From the NCBI GenBank assembly GCA_019057865.1, contig JAHLWP010000010.1:82163-118085 (forward strand): a stretch of DNA of 35,923 nt, read 5' to 3'. The position numbers and the translations under genes were made by a program. Below the pieces are notes generated by a model. That model was not told the DNA's origin, did no database searches, and saw only the letters and a program-made list of their open reading frames with translations. Below, in pieces: positions 26,425 to 34,535 of this stretch. The stretch is from Promethearchaeota archaeon. Lineage in GTDB: Archaea > Asgardarchaeota > Lokiarchaeia > Sigyniarchaeales > SOKP01. Position 1 is the first letter of the stretch, and each line of letters starts with the position of its first letter.

Positions 26425-29397
26425 TTAGAAAAGTTTTTTTTGACTTGTCTGCAATTCTTTTTTCTTTTGATAACCTCTTAAAATTATTTCTTCATAATCG
26501 ATACCTAAAGCATCTAATAGCTGTTCTAATGCTGATCTCAATAATTCTCTATATTTTTTAACATCTAAATCTCTAAAGATGGCCAATTCAAAAGCTTTAG
26601 CTCCAATTTTATCATTACTTTTAATAAACTTAATATTTTCTCCTTTTTGTAATTCTTTTCCTGTTGCATCTCTTAATGCTAGAGCAGCCCTAACATGCTG
26701 AGGAATTGTTTTGTCATATGAATCAAGTGATTTTTGCATACTTATATTAATTGAATAATCTTCTAAGGTGAACTCTCCCTCTTTACCAATTTTTTTTCTG
26801 TTTTTTTTTATAACCTCAATAATGGATTTTCTTGCTTTTAAAAAATCTTCATTATCATTAATGTCCTTTAAAATTTCAATCAGGTCGTTAAACACTGTTT
26901 TAATAAATTCTGGTGTGTTTTTTTTTTTCGCAACTAAACCTTTCTTATCAACAAACTTAGTATCTTTATAAATACCTAAATAGTTCTTTTTTCTATCTGA
27001 AAGAGCTAAAAATTGATATGTTTTTTCTTCTTCTAAATCAAGATCAAGTTCTTCTTTACTCCATTTACTTATTTCATTCATTTGTGCTTGTGAAGGATTT
27101 TTAAGAAAAATGGAATCTGTATCTCCATAAAGAACTTCTATCCCAATTTGCTCTGCTTTTTTAATAGTTTGCTTTATGGAATATTGTCCTATTCCCGTAA
27201 TACTTTCTGCTACAGGTAAGCAATATAAAGGGAAATTTTGCGAACCAAAAACTCCGTATGAGGCATTAATGAATACTTTAAGTGCTTGTTGAATTGTTTG
27301 ATAATAATTTCGTTGTTTTTCAGATAGAGTTTTATCACTTGATTTTGGTTTGAAGTACTTTACTCTAATATCTCGGAAGAAACCAACTACATAAGCAAAG
27401 ATTCCCATTTTATGAGTACATGCATGATAAGGACTGGCTTTTAATAGATTATCTTTACAATCGTTGTGAGGACATAGTACAGTCTCATATGAAAGGTTAT
27501 ATTCTTTTATTATCGAAGGATAAAGTGATGCGTAATCCATAACTACAACATCAAAATGAATCCCCGGTACAGGTGGAAAAACGTAAGCACCTGCGAATGC
27601 TTTTCCTTCTATAACTGCTTTTGAATAGCCCCCTGTTTTTAATTCAGCTATTTCAGATCGCCGAGGTATTAGATAATTTTTTCGACGATGTTCAAAATAA
27701 AAAATACTTTGTATCCAAGTGGATATCTGGCGTCTTACAGTTTCATGGATTGGCATTTTAGTAATCCGACATAATAAGATAATTAAGTTCCATACAAGGG
27801 AGTTGTTAAATTTGGTCAATTCTAAAGTTAATATGGAATCTTTTAGATTATACCAGGTAAGAATATCATATTCCATTTCATGTATCTCTTCTTCGTGCTC
27901 ATACTTTTTTTCACCCAATAATGCTCCACTAATAGCGTTTAAAGAACTGCTTTCATAAACACCACCAAATGCATATCCAGAAATACTTCTATTAAAGAAT
28001 AGATTAAATAAATCGATATGAATTCCTTTTCTAAGATCACAATCTGACCTCGATAAAAAACCAAAACCCCTCTTAATATGAATAGGATTTAAATCTCTTT
28101 CAATTTTTAATTTATTTGCTCTATGAAACATATAATTTAAATCAAAATTATCTCCGTTAAATGTAATAATTACAGGGTACTCCCATAAAAGACGAAAGGT
28201 TTCAGTTAATAAGTTCTTCTCACTTTTAAAAAAAATTAATTTTGCTTCAGAAGGAAATTTTTGATGAAGCCCTCGATAAGAGAATCCTTCTCTTTCTAAT
28301 GCATATACTAATTTTAAACCATCTGTAGATACAAAGGATATACTTATTATTTCTTGATTCGCTTGACGGGGATCTGGGATACCAAGATCTTCTGGACCTA
28401 AATTCACTTCAATGTCCATAGCCAATCTTTTAAAATCTGGAATTGGAGTTAAAAATATATCTAAAAACTTTTCTGAAAATTCTTGAATTTCTGAAGCTTC
28501 ATCTTTAAATAGATTCCGTAATTCAATGGCCATTTTTTTGGATTCTTCTGAATCCTCTTCAAAACTTAATTTTTGAATTTGCCCATTCTTAATACTATAA
28601 ATTAATCCAGGAATTAATTGTGTATCATAGATATAATTTAAATGATATCTAATATCTGCCTCCCAAGCTTTTATGTCATGTTCCCCTAAAATATTCCGAA
28701 TATTTTTTCCAGATCCTCCAATATCGGATGGTGTTTTACCATAAATTTTTGTTATTGTAAGTTCTTTATCTTCTAATAGGTCTACTTTCTTTATTTCTTC
28801 AAATCTTGTGAATCCATCATAACTTGTTAAATCTCTATTATTTTCCAAATCTGATTTTGATTCTTTACTTAAACAATAAGGTTCGTGGTTTGTTGTATCA
28901 ATCCATAACTTAATTTCATCTTTGTCCAAATCATAGAATTTACAGAATGCTTTATTTTGTCCACCATCATAATCAACGTCAAGTAATAACCCTCTTTTCA
29001 GATTTTCTACAATCTCCCCTTTTTTGATTAAATATCGAATATATTTTGAAGTAACTGTTTCTCGTGTCACTTTATCTAATTCAATGATTCCTTCCTTTAA
29101 TCCAAAAGGTACATCATTCCCTTTAAAAAATAAATCTTGAGGGATTTCTTTTGTCTCAACTTTTTGTTTTATTTTTTCCTCTTCTATTTTCTCTGTTTTT
29201 TTGGTAGTAATTTCCTTTTTTGGTTCTTCTTCAACTAATTCTTTAATTTCCTCTTTTTTGGGTTTTTTTTCTCCTATCTTCTTTTTTGGAGTTTCTTCTT
29301 TCACAAAACTAAAAAGTGAGGTCTGTGCTTTCTCCTCATCTGATTTCTTTTTAGATTTTTTTGGAGCTGGCAATTTTATAACCAATAGAAATTTCAA
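26425..29397 (-). CDS. DNA polymerase family B with charged N-terminal extension
   Basis: The 990-aa replicative-type B polymerase has 3'-5' exonuclease motifs at MDIEV (D328, E330), FNGDNFD (413-419) and YNLKD (516-520), and polymerase motifs A MDYASLYPSII (620-630), B KVFINASYG (707-715) and C YGDTDS (757-762). All catalytic Asp are present, and none of the usual intein sites (A, B, C) is occupied. Residues 1-85 are a Lys/Glu-rich extension containing QTSLFSF (25-31), which resembles a PCNA-interacting peptide; the C-terminus ends QKKLF, another possible one. C642, C647 and C660 with nearby His may bind zinc in the palm. The start is TTG 29397; no ATG is available before the domain. Confidence 0.93.
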   Translation of the reverse strand: MKFLLVIKLPAPKKSKKKSDEEKAQTSLFSFVKEETPKKKIGEKKPKKEEIKELVEEEPKKEITTKKTEKIEEEKIKQKVETKEIPQDLFFKGNDVPFGLKEGIIELDKVTRETVTSKYIRYLIKKGEIVENLKRGLLLDVDYDGGQNKAFCKFYDLDKDEIKLWIDTTNHEPYCLSKESKSDLENNRDLTSYDGFTRFEEIKKVDLLEDKELTITKIYGKTPSDIGGSGKNIRNILGEHDIKAWEADIRYHLNYIYDTQLIPGLIYSIKNGQIQKLSFEEDSEESKKMAIELRNLFKDEASEIQEFSEKFLDIFLTPIPDFKRLAMDIEVNLGPEDLGIPDPRQANQEIISISFVSTDGLKLVYALEREGFSYRGLHQKFPSEAKLIFFKSEKNLLTETFRLLWEYPVIITFNGDNFDLNYMFHRANKLKIERDLNPIHIKRGFGFLSRSDCDLRKGIHIDLFNLFFNRSISGYAFGGVYESSSLNAISGALLGEKKYEHEEEIHEMEYDILTWYNLKDSILTLELTKFNNSLVWNLIILLCRITKMPIHETVRRQISTWIQSIFYFEHRRKNYLIPRRSEIAELKTGGYSKAVIEGKAFAGAYVFPPVPGIHFDVVVMDYASLYPSIIKEYNLSYETVLCPHNDCKDNLLKASPYHACTHKMGIFAYVVGFFRDIRVKYFKPKSSDKTLSEKQRNYYQTIQQALKVFINASYGVFGSQNFPLYCLPVAESITGIGQYSIKQTIKKAEQIGIEVLYGDTDSIFLKNPSQAQMNEISKWSKEELDLDLEEEKTYQFLALSDRKKNYLGIYKDTKFVDKKGLVAKKKNTPEFIKTVFNDLIEILKDINDNEDFLKARKSIIEVIKKNRKKIGKEGEFTLEDYSINISMQKSLDSYDKTIPQHVRAALALRDATGKELQKGENIKFIKSNDKIGAKAFELAIFRDLDVKKYRELLRSALEQLLDALGIDYEEIILRGYQKKKELQTSQKKLF

Positions 29398-29514
29398 ATT
29401 TGTTTGAGCTATTAATTAATATGATAATATTTATTTTAATCTCAACTATTTTGAGTTTAATATTTATTTTATTAAATAAAAAATAGAATTGATAAAACTA
29501 CCTTTTTTCCTAAT

Positions 29515-29667
29515 TTATTTAGTGCCTGTTGTCATTTTAATATCTTCAATAAGCATAAAAGGAGCAAAAACAACGTTATTAGCAGGACTCAACCATGTAG
29601 ATACTTGTTTTAAAGTTTTTCCTAAAGCTATTGTATGTTCAAGTATATGAAGATGATTTGAATAATA
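29515..29667 (-). pseudogene. Possible remnant of a small gene
   Basis: The minus strand is open for 50 codons to a TAA at 29515-29517, with protein-like content (HTIALGKTLKQVSTWLSP, then FAPFMLIEDIKM). It has no ATG/GTG/TTG and no SD. It lies 30 nt after the stop of the DUF2934-like gene on the same strand. A plus-strand TTG frame over the same bases encodes only a hydrophobic peptide and is less convincing. This may be the tail of a lost gene or a gene with an unusual start. Confidence 0.3.
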
Positions 29668-29697
29668 TTAGAAGTTGTTTATTAAGGAAAAGATTTT

Positions 29698-30042
29698 TTA
29701 TTTCTTATTTTGGGAAATTGTATTCTTAATCTCATCTAATAAAAGCTTTTTTTCTGCTATGTACCAATCAAGCTGGCTTTTTGAAGGATTCTCATGATAA
29801 ATAATTTCTGCAACGTCCCGAATTTCATCCTCAGAGGCTTTAATTAAAGCACCATCAACATCCTCTCGGATTAGTAAAACTAAATTATCAGTCTCTAATG
29901 GTTTAATATCATATCCGTTTTTTACATTTTTATTAATTATAACACAAAGTTGAGCAAGACGCCAAATAGACTTATCTAAGCTCTTGTTCTCCTTGTAGAT
30001 TTTAAAAGCCAATCTAGTTACATCCTCTTTTGAGAAAGGCAT
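29698..30042 (-). CDS. DUF2934-like duplicated helical protein
   Basis: The 114-aa soluble protein appears to hold two copies of one helical unit: residues 6-32 (DVTRLAFKIYKENKSLDKSI) and about 77-105 (IRDVAEIIYHENPSKSQLDW followed by YIAEKKLL). The second has the 'IR..A..I...NP....WY.AE..L' pattern of DUF2934. The middle contains a charged strand region (LVLLIREDVDG). No catalytic residue is visible. DUF2934 has no known function. The ATG start is clear, and TATA-like sequence lies upstream. Confidence 0.55.
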   Translation of the reverse strand: MPFSKEDVTRLAFKIYKENKSLDKSIWRLAQLCVIINKNVKNGYDIKPLETDNLVLLIREDVDGALIKASEDEIRDVAEIIYHENPSKSQLDWYIAEKKLLLDEIKNTISQNKK

Positions 30043-30223
30043 AATAATTCAAAATATTCTATTATAATTCTTTATATAATGACAGTTATACTGATGGGTA
30101 TCAAAAAGATAATTAAACTTTTAATTATTTGTGTTTACTTTTATAGCTAATTAAAAACACAAAATTAATAATTTATTCATTTTTACTATCTTTAAATAAA
30201 TGCCTCCGTAGCTTAGCGGTATA

Positions 30224-30253
30224 ACTACTATTATTTTATAATCGCAGGACTAT
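30224..30253 (+). other. tRNA-Thr intron 1 (D arm), 30 nt
   Basis: Proposed splice: exon 1 ends ...GGTATA, exon 2 begins GCATCC. Bulges TA|A (30222-30224) and AT|G (30252-30254) flank an imperfect 4-bp helix GGTA/GACT (one A-G mismatch). The intron folds through ATTAT-TTT-ATAAT with two internal mismatches below it. The product restores canonical D-arm length with one T-T at 13-22. The boundary is less certain than for intron 2. Confidence 0.6.
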
Positions 30254-30289
30254 GCATCCGACTTGTAATCGGAAGGTCGGGGGTTCAAA

Positions 30290-30318
30290 ATGACAATGCA
30301 TTCGCATTGTAATGAAAA
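30290..30318 (+). other. tRNA-Thr intron 2 (T loop, 59/60), 29 nt, perfect BHB
   Basis: Central helix TTCA (30284-30287) pairs with TGAA (30313-30316). The 3-nt bulges are AA|A (30288-30290) and AA|T (30317-30319); the intron stem ACAATGC/GCATTGT has an ATTC loop. The T-stem forms the outer helix. Canonical cuts give T loop TTCAAAT. Confidence 0.9.
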
Positions 30319-30374
30319 TCCCCCCGGGGGCTTCTATATTTTATGATGAATACTATTTAACATTTTTCTGGATT

Positions 30375-30485
30375 ATGTTGATTATGGCTGGAATTCAATT
30401 TCTAAGTTTTCTAATATTTAAAACGATCAACAGAAAAGAATATGAACATAAACATATTTTAAAGAAATACAATATAATACAATAA
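30375..30485 (+). CDS. Possible 36-aa single-helix membrane microprotein
   Basis: ATG 30375 to TAA 30483-30485 encodes one hydrophobic helix (MAGIQFLSFLIF) and a basic C-terminal tail. There is no clear SD. It lies between the tRNA and the phosphodiesterase gene and could equally be a chance frame. Confidence 0.25.
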   Translation: MLIMAGIQFLSFLIFKTINRKEYEHKHILKKYNIIQ

Positions 30486-30524
30486 AATCTCAATTATTTC
30501 CATAGCTCCCATTTTTAATTTATT

Positions 30525-32099
30525 ATGAATAAAATAAATCGTATAATTCTTTGTATAATTGATGATGTTAGATCCAAGCATTTTTTTAATTTTATTGATA
30601 AAGGATTACTCCCCAATTTTAAAAAATTAATGGAAAATGGACTATATTCTAAGAATTGCATAACAGATTTCCCTTCCATTACTTATCCTACCCAAATATC
30701 TATTAATACTGGTACATACACAGGAGATTATCGTAAAGAATTATGTCATGGGATACCTTTAGCAAAATGGATGGGGCGAGATACTAAACCTCCTTTTTTG
30801 AGAGATTATGCCTCTAAAGATATGCAAATATATAAGTTGAACGAAGATGTTGGCAATAATTGTCAAACTATCCTTGAAATGGTTGGTGATGAGAATAATG
30901 CTAGTATAAGCCAATTTTTAATTAAAGGTGCAAAGTACTTCTTCCCTGAGAGAAAGACAAAACTCGCAATGCTTTATCTCCTTCTAATGCTTCTACGAAA
31001 TAGAAAAAGAATAATGATTAGAGCAAATTCGGTGATTGTTCAGAAGTTATTAGAGACTTTTAAAAGTCCAAAAAAGTTTTTTGACGTCAATGAACCTCCT
31101 ATAGCCTCTTTACTTTGCTTTATATCTTCTGATTTATTAATGCATGTGTATGGATTCGATTCAAAAATATATAAATTAAATTTATTACATATCGATAAAG
31201 TTATAGGCTATTTAATTGAGAAGTTAGATGAGATGGGCTATTTAAATGATACTGCTATTGCTATTACCTCAGATCATGGGAATTATAAAGCGAAGAAAGT
31301 GGGAGACCTAACAGATTTTTTTATAGCAAATAAATTAACTCACTATCATCCTCATAAGAATAGAAAAGGAAATATGGACCTCGCTGAATATGGTGGTGTT
31401 GGTTTTTTTAATTTTAAAGGAAAGGTTAAATCGGATAGCTATAAATTTTGGCTACAACCAACTATAAAAGAGCTTGAAAATTATGGGAAAAAACGAGTAA
31501 ATTTACTAAAGGAATTATTCAACATTAAGGGAACCCAATTAATGTACTATAGAGATGATGAAAATACAAATAAAAATGGAAAAATCTATTTAAAGAGGAA
31601 ATATATAGATACAAATAAAATTATAACAGGAATAATTGAATATAGAGGAACTGGACATAATTTTAAGACAAAATATATTATAGAAAATGATGAAAATGAT
31701 GTTTTCAATTATTTAACTGATCCTAAAGCTAGTAAATTGATAGATGGCAAATTTCATTCAATAAATGAATGGTTAATTGCAACATCTCATCTTGATTTTC
31801 CATTATATCCAGATTTAATTCCTCGCCATTTTAAAAATCCAAGAAGTTGTGATATTATTCTTAGTAATGAGGGGACTATTATTTATAATATTGAACATGG
31901 AAAGAAAAAAAGGAGGACCAGATATTTTCACGATATCGGGTTAAGAAAGAGTTCAGTTGTTCCCTTGATTATAGGAGGATCATTAGAAATACCTCATAAA
32001 GAGGTACAATTTTGCAAAATTGTTGATATTGTTCCAACTCTATTAAAATTTTTAGGTAAAACACCTCATAAAAGTGTGATTGGGGAAAGTCTGGTTTAG
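30525..32099 (+). CDS. Alkaline-phosphatase-superfamily phosphodiesterase (NPP-like)
   Basis: The 524-aa enzyme belongs to the type I phosphodiesterase/nucleotide pyrophosphatase branch. Metal-binding Asp are seen in CIIDDVR (13-14), the nucleophile Thr53 in FPSITYPTQISINTG, and later ITSDHGNY (Asp-His) and RGTGHN with metal His. It would cleave phosphodiester or pyrophosphate bonds of nucleotides, lipids or sugars. No signal peptide is present, so it acts in the cytoplasm. The central 250 residues are Lys/Asn-rich and poorly conserved. Its end overlaps the next gene by up to 20 nt, implying coupled translation with a 5'-nucleotidase-like enzyme. Confidence 0.82.
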   Translation: MNKINRIILCIIDDVRSKHFFNFIDKGLLPNFKKLMENGLYSKNCITDFPSITYPTQISINTGTYTGDYRKELCHGIPLAKWMGRDTKPPFLRDYASKDMQIYKLNEDVGNNCQTILEMVGDENNASISQFLIKGAKYFFPERKTKLAMLYLLLMLLRNRKRIMIRANSVIVQKLLETFKSPKKFFDVNEPPIASLLCFISSDLLMHVYGFDSKIYKLNLLHIDKVIGYLIEKLDEMGYLNDTAIAITSDHGNYKAKKVGDLTDFFIANKLTHYHPHKNRKGNMDLAEYGGVGFFNFKGKVKSDSYKFWLQPTIKELENYGKKRVNLLKELFNIKGTQLMYYRDDENTNKNGKIYLKRKYIDTNKIITGIIEYRGTGHNFKTKYIIENDENDVFNYLTDPKASKLIDGKFHSINEWLIATSHLDFPLYPDLIPRHFKNPRSCDIILSNEGTIIYNIEHGKKKRRTRYFHDIGLRKSSVVPLIIGGSLEIPHKEVQFCKIVDIVPTLLKFLGKTPHKSVIGESLV

Positions 32100-33534
32100 A
32101 ATAACTAAAACAAATTTGGTCAATAAATTGGAATTAAAAATATTATATATAAATGACCTACATAGTAGATATGAAGAACTTGCTAAAATTGCAACCATTA
32201 TTAAAAAACTCAAAGATGATAATACACTTATCTTTGATGCAGGTGATACTACAGATCCATGGCGCATAGAAGTTATAGGAACTAAAGGGAATATTATTTC
32301 GGATATTCTTAATTACATTGGTTTCAACACAAGAATCATTGGAAATACTGAAGGTTTTTCAGATAAAGATATATTTGAAGAAATTATAGAGAGTTCAAAT
32401 TTTCCAGTAATCACATGCAATATTTACAATATAAAAGGTAAAAAGATTAAAAATGTAAAGGATTATGTTATTTTTGATATTAATGGTTTAAAAGTTTTGG
32501 TGACTGGCGTAACACCTGCTTATAATGAGTTTTACCACCTTTTTAATATTCATATAGAGGATCCAACTAAAGATTTAAAGCGAGTTCTTTCCAAAATTGA
32601 CAAAAATCAATTAGATCTTGTAATTGTTATATCTCACTTGGGCTTAGACGGTGATAAAGAATTAGCAAAAAAATTATCTAATATTGACATTATCATTGGA
32701 GGACATTCTCATACAGTTCTTAATGAATGTCTTGTTAAAAACAATGCAATTATATGCCAAGCTGGAAATTTCGGTGAATATGTAGGAGAACTTATTATAG
32801 ACTATGATTTTAAAGAGGGATTAATAAAGAGTTTTAAAAATAGATTAATTTCAACTAAAGATTATCCTGAGGATCCTAAAGTTATTGAGCTTATAAAACA
32901 AAACTCAAAAATAGCTATAGCCAACATGTCTCGCCCTTTATATAAAATTGATCTTAATTTGAAACACTCTTTTACTGAAGAAAGTCAAATAGGCAATCTT
33001 TTGGCTGACGGTTTAAGGGATTTCTTTAAATATGATATTGGTATAATAAATAGTGGGGTTTTGAATCATGGAATCGAAAAAGGTTATGTTACAAGATTAA
33101 TTCTACATAAAATTTGTCCTTCACCATTAAATCCAACTTTAGTTGAAATTAAAGGAAGTGACTTGTTACTAACCTTAGAAAAATCTTTACTTCAAGAGTT
33201 TCAATTAAGTGATGGTGCAGGAGCAGGATTTAGAGGAAGCTTCCTAGGAAATATTCAAGTATCTGATAATGTTCAAATATATTATAATCCAGCAGACAAG
33301 CCACTAAACAAAATACAAGCTGTAAAGATCAATAATGAATTATTAGATCCCCTAAAATGGTATATCGCAGGAACATCCGATTATCTACAACGTGGAACTG
33401 GCTATGAGGAATTTGGTAATTGTAAAAATGAAATTTATAGACGGGAGTGGTTAAGGGACATCCTTGAGAATTATTTAAAAAAAAGAAAATATGTCAAAAA
33501 AGCTTTAATTAAACGGTTTATCCAAACTGTATAA
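32080..33534 (+). CDS. 5'-nucleotidase/UshA-like metallophosphatase with altered GNH motif
   Basis: This is a two-domain 5'-nucleotidase-family protein, 484 aa as drawn. N-terminal metal motifs: INDLHS (D26, H28), DAGDTTDP (D53, D56), SHLG and GGHSHT (about 200-220). The usual catalytic GNHE/D motif reads GNTE (88-91), so the His that stabilises the leaving group is Thr. The C-terminal substrate domain has NSGVLNHG and GAGAGFRGSFLG. There is no signal peptide, unlike UshA. The first start (TTG 32080) overlaps the upstream gene; TTG 32116 or 32128 puts the first strand LKILYIND right at the N-terminus and is at least as likely. It may hydrolyse the product of the upstream phosphodiesterase. 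Confidence 0.8.
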   Translation: MGKVWFRITKTNLVNKLELKILYINDLHSRYEELAKIATIIKKLKDDNTLIFDAGDTTDPWRIEVIGTKGNIISDILNYIGFNTRIIGNTEGFSDKDIFEEIIESSNFPVITCNIYNIKGKKIKNVKDYVIFDINGLKVLVTGVTPAYNEFYHLFNIHIEDPTKDLKRVLSKIDKNQLDLVIVISHLGLDGDKELAKKLSNIDIIIGGHSHTVLNECLVKNNAIICQAGNFGEYVGELIIDYDFKEGLIKSFKNRLISTKDYPEDPKVIELIKQNSKIAIANMSRPLYKIDLNLKHSFTEESQIGNLLADGLRDFFKYDIGIINSGVLNHGIEKGYVTRLILHKICPSPLNPTLVEIKGSDLLLTLEKSLLQEFQLSDGAGAGFRGSFLGNIQVSDNVQIYYNPADKPLNKIQAVKINNELLDPLKWYIAGTSDYLQRGTGYEEFGNCKNEIYRREWLRDILENYLKKRKYVKKALIKRFIQTV

Positions 33535-33571
33535 TATTCCTTTAAATTCGGAAAAAAAGGTTAAAAAAAAA

Positions 33572-34024
33572 TTATATTGGGCGAAAATATTCAATATCTA
33601 ATATTCGCTTTCTTGGTTTTTCTTTAAAAACAGCTTTTACTTGCATACCCACTTTTAATTGTTTAGGATCTCCGATATTTATAATATGTACAATATCAGT
33701 GTCCGCACCATCTAATCTAATTATTGCATAGGAGTAAGGTGGTTCAAGAGGCATTACTGGTGTTGAATGCGCAATTGTAGTAAAGCCTACAACTGTACCT
33801 TGATTTCCAACCTCTATCCATTCTTCCATTTTTTCAAAACATTCTACACAAATCATTCTGGGAGGAACAAATACTTTACTACACTTAGGACATTTTACAC
33901 CCATAATTCTTTTATTTTTTCCAATTTCGGTTATAAACCGTTCAACATATGCTCCTGCTGTGTGTTTGTAGGGTACTTTTATTTTTCCTCTAAATATTTT
34001 CTTTTCATCAATCAGGTTATCCAC
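33572..34024 (-). CDS. DUF35 zinc-ribbon/OB-fold acyl-CoA-binding protein, copy 2
   Basis: The 150-aa protein has an N-terminal helix, a rubredoxin-like zinc ribbon (C45, C48, C59, C62 in 'KCPKC...MICVEC') and a C-terminal OB fold (YSYAIIRLDGADT, VGMQVKAVF). DUF35 proteins bind thiolase-like enzymes and channel acyl-CoA; in methanogens DUF35 bridges acetoacetyl-CoA thiolase and HMG-CoA synthase, and in bacteria the ChsH2 C-domain binds the aldolase Ltp2 (family knowledge). It lies 13 nt downstream of a second DUF35 gene with Cys at the same positions. It is the last gene of the thiolase-like operon. Confidence 0.88.
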   Translation of the reverse strand: MDNLIDEKKIFRGKIKVPYKHTAGAYVERFITEIGKNKRIMGVKCPKCSKVFVPPRMICVECFEKMEEWIEVGNQGTVVGFTTIAHSTPVMPLEPPYSYAIIRLDGADTDIVHIINIGDPKQLKVGMQVKAVFKEKPRKRILDIEYFRPI

Positions 34025-34037
34025 TTTTTCTCACCCT

Positions 34038-34526
34038 TTATGGTTTTTGTACCTCTCTAATAACTTTAAAGTATATTATATCCCCTATATTTCCTTTCCT
34101 TTCATCTTTAAATACAGCCTCAACACGCATCCCTACTTTTAATTTAGTATAGTCCGTTTCATCTATAAAATGCATTGTAAAAGTATCAGCGCCATCTAAT
34201 TTGAATAATGCATAGCCATAAGGAAAAGGACGTAGACCTCCTGTCTGAGGATCTACAAAAGGATAATTAACTACCGTGAAGCCATGCAAAGTTCCTTTTT
34301 TATCCAATTCAACTAGATCCTTTAACTCCATTTTAATAAAACATTCTGCACATACAGTTCTGGGTGGAAAATGCACTTTACCGCATTTTGGACACTTGCT
34401 TCCTAATAATTTTTTGTTTTCCTTTAGCTCTTCAAAAAATTTAACCGATAACTTACCTATGGAATACCTATAAGGTAGATCGGTTTTCCATTTAATCTCA
34501 AAAGGCTTTTCTTTCTGTTTGCTCAT
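34038..34526 (-). CDS. DUF35 zinc-ribbon/OB-fold acyl-CoA-binding protein, copy 1
   Basis: The 162-aa paralogue of the next gene has zinc ribbon Cys at 45, 48, 59 and 62 (KCPKCGKVHFPPRTVCAEC) and the OB-fold motif YGYALFKLDGADTFT. Its start lies 9 nt after the thiolase-like stop, with GAGGTG as SD (about 34539-34544, inside the thiolase end), so translation is coupled. Two adjacent DUF35 copies may give each thiolase dimer two different partners or one heteromeric scaffold. The tandem duplication is evident in sequence; the functional split is unknown. Confidence 0.88.
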   Translation of the reverse strand: MSKQKEKPFEIKWKTDLPYRYSIGKLSVKFFEELKENKKLLGSKCPKCGKVHFPPRTVCAECFIKMELKDLVELDKKGTLHGFTVVNYPFVDPQTGGLRPFPYGYALFKLDGADTFTMHFIDETDYTKLKVGMRVEAVFKDERKGNIGDIIYFKVIREVQKP

Positions 34527-34535
34527 ATTTTTTAT

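Larger units (their letters stand above)
30202..30332 (+). tRNA. tRNA-Thr(TGT) with two non-canonical introns
   Basis: The acceptor stem GCCTCCG (30202-30208) pairs with CGGGGGC (30325-30331) and 30332 is the discriminator. The anticodon arm TCCGA-CTTGTAA-TCGGA (30257-30273) gives anticodon TGT. The T-stem GGGGG (30279-30283) pairs with CCCCC (30320-30324). Two insertions interrupt it: 30 nt in the D arm (30224-30253) and 29 nt in the T loop (30290-30318). Removing both leaves 72 nt with D arm GCTT-AGCGGTA-TAGC, one base at position 26, a 5-nt variable loop and T loop TTCAAAT, all at canonical lengths. No CCA is encoded. Confidence 0.93.

Noticed and set aside
29489..29650. Plus-strand 53-aa TTG-initiated hydrophobic ORF
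   Set aside because: It overlaps a more protein-like minus-strand frame, has no SD and reads like a by-product of T-rich DNA.
30216..30245. Stem GCGGTATAA/TTATA-A-TCGC in the D-arm insertion as the functional fold of tRNA intron 1
   Set aside because: It pairs well, but splicing around it does not restore a D stem; the 30224-30253 excision gives canonical arm lengths.
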